DNA of 64,000 bases from Anas platyrhynchos. Lineage: Eukaryota > Chordata > Aves > Anseriformes > Anatidae. Shown here one piece after another: positions 36,377 through 46,600 of the stretch. The notes beneath the pieces are model-generated. The model was not told the origin of the DNA and ran no database searches. It saw nothing but the letters and a program-made list of their open reading frames with translations. The position numbers and the translations under genes were made by a program. Each line of letters begins with the position of its first letter. Position 1 is the first letter of the stretch. The stretch is from positions 30,749,001 to 30,813,000 of the forward strand of contig NC_092589.1 of the NCBI RefSeq assembly GCF_047663525.1, in the 5' to 3' direction.

Positions 36377-38424
36377 ATTTGTTTCCTGTGTTCTGTACAA
36401 AAGATACGTGGTATTGGTAAGGTTTTTAAACCAAATGAACTTCTAAATACCCCAGTACCTTTTATTTAAAACAGTCTTTATTCTTGAACCGTAATCAAAT
36501 GAATCTTGTTTATTAAAGGATGGTTTTGTAAGCACTTTTAATATCTCTATAATATTATTTCATTTATTGAGTTTCATATATAAAGGGCATGCTAGTCAAT
36601 ATAACTTTAACTTGTATGTTAAAGGTCAGTGGTAGCTACAGGTGTGAGCCTCGTGCTTGAGTTACTTTCACCTCTTTATGGCTTTCACTGGCTTACCTGA
36701 GATAATTAGCATTACTTTTCAATGTAAAGTCTGATAGAACAACTTGTGCAAATTTTCCACTCTGTAGAAGGTTTGCAGCCAATTCAGTTACAAAACTGAG
36801 TAGCACAGTGCACAAAGGGAATATTATATGTTCTTGAAGACTTTTTTTTTTGATACTGCATGTTTTACTGATATTTAACAGATGTTAATTCTATCTTAAT
36901 AACATGTATTTGGATTGTATATCCTCTCAAGCTTATTCACTCCTTCAGTATATAAAAGTAAGGGTTATAATATTTGTTATAACAGTTAAGTCTTACTTGC
37001 ATCTACTTTTTAATTCCAGATGAAGACATTTTTGCACTTCTAGCCAGAATTTTCTTATTGTCAAGTTAAGGTACCTTGCAGAGCTTATGCTGTTAATGGC
37101 ATTTTTTCTATTTTTCCTAAAATAGGTTTAATTAAACCCGATAGTGAATAAATGGTGAAATTGTTACAATCTAATTTGATGTTCACAGTTTATGAAAAAA
37201 ATCATAAAGATTATGAAAAGCTGTAGAAATCTGGCTTGAATACATGCACATTTTTAAACATTGTTACTGATTCATTTTGCATGACTCATATCCCATCTAT
37301 TTCTGTACAGTTTGTACCAAGACTGAAATCAGAAAAAAAAAATGGTAATCAACTTAGAAATCTCACCTGCAGTGAAAATCTGTTCCTACTGAAGCCAGTC
37401 TTCCCTTAAAACAGGTTGGTCCATGGGCTGAAGTACAAATTAGAGCCCTCCAGTTCCTCCTGGAGCATTTGCCCATCTGTGTTCCACCTTACCTGTGAGA
37501 GTGTCTGATGTGTGGGATGCACAGGAGGTTTGCAGCAACACCTGTGTGGGGCACTCTGCATTTCTCTGTGACTCTAAGCTGCCTTGGTGTTCTCTCAGTT
37601 CTCCATTACGGCTGAAAACTGGTGCTCCTCCACTGTTTCTGTATCTTTGAAAACAAACCAGAAAATGGCGTTTTCCATAAACACATGAACACTGACTGCT
37701 CTTTTAAATGCATTTCTCCCGTACAAGCAATTTAAAATGTTACGGTATAAACTAAATGTAATAAAACTTCACAGACGGACAGACAATGATTTTGTTTTTT
37801 GTTCTTCTCTGAGGAGATTTTCTAGGTTCCGATTCAAGGCCCAAGCAGCTTGGCTTTCAGTTTTACAAAGCAGAAGCCCTGGAGTTCACACATTAACACT
37901 TCTTTTGAGGTAACAGTGTCCACTGCTGAACACTACCCCCTAACCTAAGATGCCTAAAGTACAGGCTCAGGGGTCCTGGAAGTAATACTTTGTAGGAGAC
38001 TTATCCTGAGCAGCCTGTGCTGCATCCTAACATGGAAAGAAGAGCTTGGCCTGACTCCTCTCCACCACCTTCTCATAAGACTTTCCAAACTGTAGCTACT
38101 TAGGATCAAAAGTCATCTTCAATGAACAAAGACCCCATGAGCTCAAGAACTTTGGTTACCACAGTTACTCAGCCAAGGTGTCACTGATTCTGTGCATGCC
38201 AAAGTAGCAGCATCAGTTTCAGCTCCTCTATGCCATCAGCATGCAGGGCCTGAATAGTCAGCAGCTTTTTTGGGACCTTATTTACTGGGTACTTACTGTT
38301 CTATCATTGCAATCTTCTGATTTCTCATCGGTAAATCCTAAACTGACAGCCATTTCTGTAGCACCTCCACTTTGGTACCAAATGTGATAGAAATTTATAC
38401 AGTAGAAAGAGTTTTTTTGTGTAC
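36377..38424. other. intergenic interval downstream of CATSPERE relic
   Basis: AT-rich to about 37.3 kb, then moderate GC. No exon, repeat family or RNA gene is recognised beyond homopolymers. Confidence 0.5.
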
Positions 38425-38430
38425 TTTATT
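38425..38430 (-). terminator. AATAAA polyadenylation signal for the minus-strand frame
   Basis: TTTATT on the plus strand is AATAAA on the minus strand, 17 bases past the TGA that closes the 38447-38806 frame. The spacing is unusually tight but workable. Functionality is inferred. Confidence 0.45.
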
Positions 38431-38446
38431 GCCACGTACTGTAGTA

Positions 38447-38806
38447 TCACAGGTCAAAGTATGTTTTACCATCACCACTGGTGGACATCCCTGGATTAGT
38501 TAGTAGTCCTGTAGTTTCCACTGTTGCGGAGTCCATAATATTGTCCTTATCTGCATCCTTACTAAGCCTCAGGAAATCATGGTTTTCTACCCCTTCATCA
38601 CTGGAGAGGTAAGGTACAGGTTGCAGATATGGAGTGAGATCTTGAAAATCATATGCTGTCCTCTGATAATATTTTAACATCCAAATTGCCAAACTGATCA
38701 TAGTATCTTGAAGTAGCCCCATACCGTACTTGCTCACTCTCCAAACTAAACCTATAAATACAACCTGGTATGAAAACACCATGTAAGGCATAACTTTCTG
38801 CAGCAT
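38447..38806 (-). CDS. unrecognised minus-strand frame, possible terminal exon
   Basis: The open frame is 119 codons from the first ATG. A more likely exon start is the acceptor-like GTGTTTTCATACCAG, giving about 105 codons that begin VVFIGLVWRVSKYG. The N-terminal part is hydrophobic and aromatic (GLLQDTMISLAIWMLKYY) and could include a membrane segment. The C-terminal 60 residues are acidic and Ser/Thr-rich and end KTYFDL. The stop TGA is followed 17 bases later by AATAAA (38430-38425 on the minus strand), as in a genuine 3' end with a very short UTR. No upstream exon is established; a GGTGAG donor-like site exists on the minus strand at about 40366 in the DESI2 CpG island. I do not recognise the family. 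It could be a chance frame, a retrocopy, or the last exon of an uncharacterised gene divergent from DESI2. Confidence 0.4.
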   Translation of the reverse strand: MLQKVMPYMVFSYQVVFIGLVWRVSKYGMGLLQDTMISLAIWMLKYYQRTAYDFQDLTPYLQPVPYLSSDEGVENHDFLRLSKDADKDNIMDSATVETTGLLTNPGMSTSGDGKTYFDL

Positions 38807-39498
38807 TCACATATGTTTAACATTGTGTCTGACACCTAGCTAATCTCCAGTCTTTTTGCTCAAAAGGATTTTCCTGTCTTTCGCAGATAATGGCACGAAA
38901 ATATCACTGTATCACTGAGGAAGAGAGAGATATAGCATTATGGCACTACTCTGTGTAGTAAGTCTAATATTTAAATACCAAAGTTCAGCTTCCAAGTCAA
39001 ATAAATGACACCTTATAACTTTATTTTTTCAGCCTTCTTCAAAAAATATGGATTTTATCTCTCTCCTATCACTATAGGCTAGAAGTTATGTTTTCCTCTT
39101 TCTTCTTCACATTGCATCTTGTAGACAAGGAACAAGCAGGAGAATGAAGAAAATCATTCGCTAGAAGTCACTGCAGACTTTTGTACTTCTCTTTTCCAGT
39201 TAATGCATACTGTTAGCTGGAAAAGAAGTCCCTGCCTTTTCAGAGAAGGTTTTTGACCCCTGCTGTTTTTAAGATACAATCATATTTTCCACAGTATTCC
39301 CCGATATGGAAGCAGCCTTCTTTCCACAAAACCTTTTGGTTTCGTAACAGCCGGCTTGTTTCCTAGCTGCCGGCCAAAGGAGCAGATGAAGAACATGACC
39401 CAAAGGAGTTACAGGCATCCTGTCCACAGGCTTACGGTTTCACTGGCCAACTAAGGGATTACTGCCAGCAGCCCTCAGCAGCTCAGATGGACCTGAGG

Positions 39499-39531
39499 TT
39501 TATACACCAGTCTCTTAGGCTGGTGTATAAA
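39499..39531. repeat. perfect 12-bp inverted repeat (hairpin)
   Basis: TTTATACACCAG and CTGGTGTATAAA are exact reverse complements separated by the 9-nt loop TCTCTTAGG. The stem is AT-rich at its base. There is no T-run typical of a polymerase III terminator, and the stem is too short for a microRNA precursor. Confidence 0.9.
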
Positions 39532-39642
39532 TTTTCGTATTTGACAACCAGCAGCCAAACCTTTGGCAGGTTTTTGCAACGATACCATTTCCTCTAACCA
39601 AAGATCACTGTCTGAAGAGGGAATGGCCTCAAGTTGCGCCAG

Positions 39643-39871
39643 GGGAGGTTTAGGTTAGAAATTAGGAAACATTTCTTCTCAGGAAGAGCAGTCAAGCACT
39701 GGGACGGGTTGCCCAGGGAGGTGGTGGAGTCACCGTCCCTGGGGGTGTTCAAGGAAAGGTTGGACGTGGTGCTTGGGGACATGGTTTAGTGGGTGACATT
39801 GGTAGGGGGATGGTTGGACCAGATGACCTTGGGGGTCTTTTCCAACCTTTATGATTCTGTGATTCCATGAT
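39643..39871 (+). mobile_element. CR1 LINE 3' fragment
   Basis: It begins GAGGTTTAGGTTAGAAATTAGG and runs through GGGTTGCCCAGGGAGGTGGT, GGAGTCACCGTCCCTGG and GGTTGGACCAGATGACCTTG. It ends ATGATTCTGTGATTCCATGA. This is well-preserved CR1 sequence just upstream of the DESI2 CpG island, in plus orientation. Confidence 0.94.
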
Positions 39872-40168
39872 GCTTTTGTAACTGTCTGTTTCAGTCGCCC
39901 TGCAGTACTGGAGGGAATGGAGCTGTTCTGCGTGCCAAGGGGCTGTCCTCCCGGGGACACTGCAGGTGAGGGTAACAGGAGCCAGAGCGCTAGTGGGGTG
40001 AGGTACATCTTCTCAAGGGGGCACCCTATTGCGAAGGGCACCTTTTATGTAGCAGTGTATATGCTTGTAAACGCAATTCGCGCCTCAGATTAGGCGCTGC
40101 AAGACAGAAAACATTTGTCCTTCTCCAGAAACACGCACCCGGGCCGGGCCCCAGCGCTCCCCCACACA

Positions 40169-40179
40169 AGATGGCGGCC
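40169..40179 (+). promoter_or_regulatory. YY1-type site
   Basis: AAGATGGCGGC is the strong YY1 consensus often found near transcription starts of CpG-island genes. It lies 480 bp upstream of the DESI2 ATG, directly before the G-rich repeat. Binding is inferred. Confidence 0.65.
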
Positions 40180-40185
40180 GGGAGA

Positions 40186-40216
40186 GGGGAGGGGAGGGGA
40201 GGGGAGAGGAGGGGAG
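40186..40216 (+). repeat. GGGGA repeat, G-quadruplex-capable
   Basis: Five G-runs of four (four in a row, then one after AGAGGA), separated by one to six bases, on the plus strand. This is sufficient for an intramolecular G-quadruplex. It sits between the YY1-like and ZNF143-like motifs in the DESI2 promoter. Confidence 0.8.
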
Positions 40217-40254
40217 CCCCTTGCGCACACCTGCGCGGCGGCGGCCGTGCGCGG

Positions 40255-40274
40255 GACACGCCGGGAGCTGTAGT
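40255..40274 (-). promoter_or_regulatory. ZNF143/THAP11-type motif (DESI2 promoter)
   Basis: The minus strand reads ACTACAGCTCCCGGCGTGTC, a good match to the ACTACAnCTCCCnGnnTGC element. It is the same class as the two motifs in the ADSS2 promoter. It lies about 385 bp upstream of the DESI2 start codon. Confidence 0.75.
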
Positions 40275-40658
40275 CCCCGGCAGCCTGGCGGAAGGCGGGG
40301 GCGGGCCGCAGCGGCTCCATTTTGCGCCCACCGGAGGGGGCTGCCCGGCGGCCGCCGCCGCTCGCCCCTCACCGCCTTCTCCCCTCCTCCCCTCCCTCCC
40401 TCTCCCGCTCCCTTCTGGCCGCCGGGGCGGGGCCCGCTCCCGCTCCCGCTCCCCGTTCTCTCCCCCCCCCCGCCCCGTTCTCCGCCCGCCCGCCCGCTCC
40501 CGGCCCCGCCGCCGGCCGCGGGCGAGGCGCCGTCCCCGTCCCTCCGCGGCGGCGGCTCCATGGTGCCCGCCGCCCCCCGCCGCCCCGCAGCAACAGGCAG
40601 GACGAGGAGGAAGCGGCCCCCGGGGGTGCCCGCGCCGCGATAGCCGCCCGGCGGGGCG

Positions 40659-40697
40659 ATGGCGAACCAGCTGGTCGTCCTCAACGTCTACGACATG
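40659..40697 (+). CDS. DESI2: DESI2 coding exon 1
   Basis: It encodes [13 protein letters not shown] and ends in phase 0 at ATG|GTGAGG. Human starts MGANQ, so one residue is absent here. The first beta strand of the PPPDE fold is contained in this exon. Confidence 0.95.
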
Positions 40698-43600
40698 GTG
40701 AGGGGCACCGGGGGGCTCCCCTCTGCTCGGGGGGGAGGGGGGTGCTCCCCCCGCTGGGGGCCGCTGCGGGGAGAAAAGTTGCTCGGGGTTTGAAGGGTTC
40801 GCGAACAGCCTCTGTGTGGGGAGAAATGAAGGCACTGCCTCAGCCCGGCTCGTGGTCCTGTGCCCTGGGATCTGCCCGGGACACCGGCGGCAGCTGCGGT
40901 GCTGCCCGGGGTCCGGCTCAGCCGCCATGGTAAGGAGTGAGGTGTGAGCAGGGCACAGGCCCCGCGGATCAGCGATGTGAGGAAAATATTATCCGCTAAT
41001 GCCCGTCAGCCGCTGGGAAGGAGGACGAGCGCCGCGAGTCCTCCTCTGCCCGTGTTTTGGGTCACCTGGTGCGGGGACGGTGGCGCCTCACAGCCAGCTC
41101 CAGGTAGCAGCAGTGTTTGCCTTACTTGGCTGGTTGTGGAGAGGCTTTCCCCCTGCCGCTGCCACCATTTTAAAGTAAACTTTTGGTGTTTTGAAAGGGC
41201 AAAGGTGTGGAGTGTGGAGTCTGGCTGCTGGCAGAGAGAAAATGCGTCTTTGTGCTTGGGAGCACTCAGGCTCAAGTGCTGGAGTGTTTGCCAGCAGTTA
41301 GCAGGGAGCTGCTCGCATAAAACTATGTGAAATTATAGCAGCTACTCTGATCCCTGTCACTGGTTTCTGTGGTAAGTATTGGAGCGGAAGAAAGTAACGT
41401 CCCTGCCAAAGGATTCCCTGTGTCACCTCCCGTGCTGGATTTCTGTCACCAGCACGCGTAACCTGTTAGTCCTGCTTTGGTTTCCCTTCCTCTCCGAGAG
41501 TGGGGGGGAAAGGCTGGGGACAGGAGCAACACCGTCACTGTGACCCCTCAGAGGGGCAGAAAGTGGGGTTTTGCTCACCTGGTTGTGCACATATGGGATG
41601 CCGTACGACAAAGCCAGCGTGCTTTATTTACGGGAGGTTTGGAATGGATGCTTTATGACACAGGTATGCATGACTTCTTTGGGCTACAATTTACAAACGT
41701 GCATAGGAGGAGCTCCTCTAGCGTTAAGAGAGCTGTTTTTATGTATATTAACTATGAATACTTGTACAGAGGAAGAAGCAGGACTTTACTTTCAAGACTC
41801 ATACCCAAGATGTTATCTTCAAAGGCAAAGGCTTGACACACCTCTGACTTCTGAATGGGGAAGATCCAGTGTCCTTGCAGAGGCATGCGTGGCTGTGCCA
41901 GGGGTTGTCAGAGCCCTGCTTACAGGCAGCTGTGAAAACTAACAGAAGAGATGGCCTCATGTGTAAACACCTGCTTAGATGGTGATGTGATGGTCTTACA
42001 AAATCTGTTCTCACTGTGAGAGCATTTGCGGGCGGGGGGTGGCTTCAGTGCTGCTTCAGTGCTTTGTCACTTATTTTTGAGACATCTTTGCAGGAATATG
42101 CATCCTCCAGAGCTGAGTCTGGAGGTGGGTTTTATTCACTTCCCCTAGCAGGTCTGACAGGAGCAGGGGAAGCAACAGGAAGGTCGTGCTCGTAAAAACT
42201 AGCCCTGGTTTGTGCAGAGGGCTCTAACAGCTGTCCTGTTGTGCTTGGGAGGGCTCTGCCCACAGCAAGAAGTATAGGAGTCTGCAAAGCCACCACCTCT
42301 ACTCAGCACGCACTGTCCAAAAGAAACAAGCAACAAGCGGCCTTACCAGTGGATGTCTGGTCACATAGGGGTGGGTTTTTGTGTGTTGGTCTGCAGCTGT
42401 GGTACTTGTCAAAGCTGTACATCACCACAAATTATACACAGTGCAAGCTGAGACCCCTGAGCAAAATATTGCTTTATCCTACTTCAGCTGTGCTTGCTGT
42501 TTTATAATGACATCTATGTTATTTGACAGCTAGAGAAACAGTTTTCCTTATAACTGGAAAGAAAAACAGAGCTTCTGACGGTGTCTGAACGCCACTGTCT
42601 GTGCACAGCCTTGAACTCTTTCACAAACGATGTCTCAGTCTGTTTTAAGCTGGTTTGAAGCAGGAGCCTAAACTAAAGCCTGACTTTCATGTTGTATAGC
42701 ATTTGTTACCGCATGAAGGAAGCCTACTGAAATCATCGGTAATGCATCGTTTGGAGCACTAAGTGCAAGGGGGGAGAAGGGAAGAATCTTTTATTGCAGC
42801 CGTTCTGAAGTTCTACTCCTTCATCAAAGGCCACCAATTGTGTGTTGAGGCCCTCGCAGGTTTGCTGCTCTCGCTTCTGGTGTTTCACAGCACTTGGAGG
42901 AGTTCTGGGGGAGTTTGGGCTTTGTGGGGTTGTTATTGTTTTGGTTTGTTTTTTTTTTTTTTGAACCAGAGAACACTATTAGTCACTTGTTGACAGAACC
43001 AGCACTGCTGTAGCTTCAGCAGTTTTAGGAACAGCTTCATGTTAACCCGGGTGCTAGCTGTAGCTCAGTTCCCAAAACAGCCAGGTAGATATGCAGGGGA
43101 CTCATGGGTGACCTCGCTGCTGCTGGAGCTGTGTACAGGACTGAGTTGGTTCACTTCAGAGCATGTACCTTCTGCTTTCCTTAGCATTTGAGAAGGAGAA
43201 AATCTGGGATAACACCAGAGGCTGAGGAGGGGTGTGTATGTGTTGTGCTTGAGAGTTTACTTTCTTGTAGTGGCAGCTTCCTGGAGGGAAAGAAACTTAA
43301 GGGCATGTTTGTGTGCTTCTGTTCATGCCTTTGAAAACTTATTATAGAAAGGGTCATATGAAAACAGTTACAGTGTTTTGAGAACTGGAGTATTTAATAT
43401 AGTAAAATTGCTTTCTTTTTTTTCTGGAGGGGGGGGGGAGGACTCTATTTTTTTTGTGCCCAAAGTAGCACAGTCTTTTTCACTCATCAAGTAAAGCTGT
43501 AACAATCTAAAGTATTAACATAAATGAAAGCTCTGAAGAGTGTAACAAAGATACTTTTGAAGCAGTAGGATTAATGTGTTTTTTGTATCAGTGACTTGGC

Positions 43601-46600
43601 TTTATTTCCCACATAGAAAAATGTTTCTAATTTCTGTTGATACGAGCATTAAACACCAATCCCTGTTTCACAGGACTGACTGACTGCAAAATACTGAGGA
43701 TGTGGGACAGTGCTCTTACACGTTCTACTGTAGTTAAATTCAGATCAAAACTAGGTGAAGGGAGCCTGTTCTGTGTAATGAAAGCAAGGATGTAGCTTTT
43801 GGGATCGGTTTGGGATTCCAGAGTTTGTCGTGTTACTGAACCATTGAGCTGTATATATCTCATTTACGGGCAATCTCTATTCTGTAAGTTGTACCTTCCC
43901 TTGCCAGCTGCAGCCAAATTCAGCACACTTGAAGCTGCATTTTCCCGTGTTCCTTTCCTCAGTGAGATAAAGCATTTTGCTCAATGAGAGGATGTGACCC
44001 ACCTTTCAATAACTGATCCAGATTAAGTAATAATTAGATCTAATTACTGTTCCTAGGGGGAAGTAATTCTGCAGTATTGAAATTCATCAGTTAACCTACT
44101 CGGTTCTTGCTGGAAGTGTTAAGTGCAGTGCTGTAGGCACTTCTTTCAAGCTGCTAACACTTGTTAAATTTGCTACCACTGCTCAGTTTTTGGAGCCATA
44201 TGAGCCCCTCATACTGAAGTGCTGCCACTAACCAGGGCTGCTTACCGGCTCAGTGTGAGGTTACAGAGACTTGGACACATTCTCCCTAGGCAAATAAACT
44301 TTTTTCCTGTGCTGACAACTCATATGTTGAATATTCCTGTAGTTCTGATTGTAAAAAAAAGTAAAACTATTTTGAAACAGTGAGCTGGAGAAGTGAGGAA
44401 AACTGGCTTCAGAACTGAAGCAGGTCTGCATTTGGGACTCTCTTGCATTCTCCTGTAAGTTTTAATTTCCCTTCAATGAACGGTCTATTTTTTATGCTCG
44501 TGAACTCATTATGTTATTTGGGCAGTTTTACCTCTCTCCTTGCATCCCCTGTTCTTCTCTCCTCCCTGTTCCGTCGTTCTGTACAGAGCAAACCTAACCC
44601 CACATGTTTCTGGAGGTAGCTTGACCTGAAAAGGCTGATTAGATGCATGTGGATGAGCGCTCTGCTCTCTCTTCTGGAGAGAGGGAGGAGAGAATTGGGA
44701 AGCCTTTAAACAGATTAAGGTGGTGATTTACTGTGGTCATCTATACCATGCTCACTAGCACAGTGATCCCTTAACAAAGCTGAGTGTGAAGCTTACTCTG
44801 AAGCAAACTGTGCCCCCAGATCTCAGTGACTGCTAGCTTTCGATAAACACAAGGAGCAAGACCTGCCTGCTGCTAACTCACATTGACAAGATTTCCCACA
44901 ATTGGCATTTCTGGAGACATGATCATTAAGTCCTTAGTCGCTGAAGTCCCGTGCCTGCAGCGCTGCTGTCAAGTTTAGGCTGGAAAAAATGGGGTGCTGA
45001 TGTTTGGCTACTGCGGGTAACCGAATGTGGGAGACCACTGCCTCTAGGTTTGACAATCCTCAGGGTAAGGCTGATTGTGAAAGCCAAATGCATGCATTTC
45101 TGACGCCTGAAAACTTGTAATATGTGGCCTGACTTGCTCTTTTTGCCATTTAACTTCCTTTGATTTTCACAAAGAAGCTTCTCAGTCCAAAACTTATTGA
45201 GAATGATCCTCACTGGAGGAAAAACGGCTCATTCTCCCACTGCACGTTAAATGCCAGGATGACTAAAATGTCTGTAAATTATGTACCAGCCCCGGCTAGT
45301 ACACATCAACAGTGTGACATCTGTAACCTTTTACATTTATATCATCGGTTGTGATGTTTTAATAGTGACTTCACATCAGAAAGCGCTTACTGTGTCAACA
45401 GTTTGTGCAAATAAGATGGATTTTTCTCCTTCCTGTTTACGAAACAAGTAATAACTCGCTGAGGATGCTGCCTCAGTCTGTATCCTGACTGCCAGCTGAC
45501 TCTTTGAAGTCTGCGGTGTGCTTCAGGTCTGGGTGACCTGGGAGGAAAGTTGCCACTACTGGAGTAATTGACAAAATAATGTTTTTCATGTATTTTTGAG
45601 AGGTTTTCCTTGCTAGCCAATTTCAGCTTTAAGGACGCTGCTTAGACTTTTTTCTTTGAAGCCTTTGTTTGAGGTTCCTCTTTAAATTGTTTCACCCCAA
45701 AATTTTTTTGCTCCTTGGAGACTGATATTTTCAAGGTGGTGATGTAGCCAAGAAAAGGCAGTAACTTTGAGGTTTTCATTTTTTTCAAACTCTGTATGCC
45801 TTTGTGGTGTTGAGGATAATTGTTAGCTCCTGATAGGCCCTCACTGCTGCTACTTTTTAAATAGAAAATAGTGACAAGAAGTTTTTTTCTTTCTTTTTCC
45901 TTTTTTTGGGGGGAGTGTGGTTTGTGTGTTAGAATTAAAAAAACCCAGGAAGTGATAACTTTGAAATACAGCTGCAATCTGTTTTTTTATCATAGAAGTG
46001 ATATGCTAGAAACACATACCAGGTGTCTGCACAGGTCTTGCACTTGATGCGTGGAGACAGATACGTCAGGAGCCTGCTGAGAGTTTAGGCTATTGTATGG
46101 TGATTACCAATTGAGTAATCAAAGACGTAATACAAGGTAATTTCATCTTAAATATCTCTGAGCGTCTTGTCATCATCTGGTCATAAGAAAAAATGGTCAT
46201 TGCTCTAAGGGACAATTGGTGTGTGTATGTTAGTCCTACGTTTTGATGTTCTTTCCAAAAAAAAAAAAAAAGCACTCCTGCAAAATTTTTGTAGTTGATT
46301 CCAGCATGTAGTCAACTCATGGGAAACTTTTGTAAGCTGTTGACAAATAAAGTTGATCTGGATTTCTCCCCAATATGGTCTCCTTGGTTGACAGGCACTG
46401 ACAGCACTAAAACATCGAGTAAAACCTAATGGAATTAATTGACTGTGTATAGTTGGGGAATTTTAATAGCGTGTCCTGTTCCTGTTAAAAACTGGGTTGT
46501 GCAGTTCGGTTTTGTGGTTGGCTTTTATGCTTTTGATGTGCTGTGAGGAGACAAATCTGTATTGGAAACTAACTAGAGCCTTTTTGTTCTTTTTTTCTTT

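Larger units (their letters stand above)
40130..40960. promoter_or_regulatory. DESI2: CpG island and promoter of DESI2
   Basis: A dense CpG, GC-rich island covers the promoter, 5' UTR, coding exon 1 and the start of intron 1. It contains a YY1-type AAGATGGCGGC (40169-40179), a run of GGGGA repeats, an inverted ZNF143-type element (40255-40274), and pyrimidine-rich and GC-box-like sequence. No TATA box is seen, consistent with a broadly expressed gene. The long open frames on both strands here are compositional. Confidence 0.85.

Noticed and set aside
40026..40933. Long open frames on both strands across the DESI2 CpG island
   Set aside because: GC-driven artefacts in promoter and 5' UTR sequence. 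The true coding part is only 40659-40697, in a frame that none of the long ones represents.
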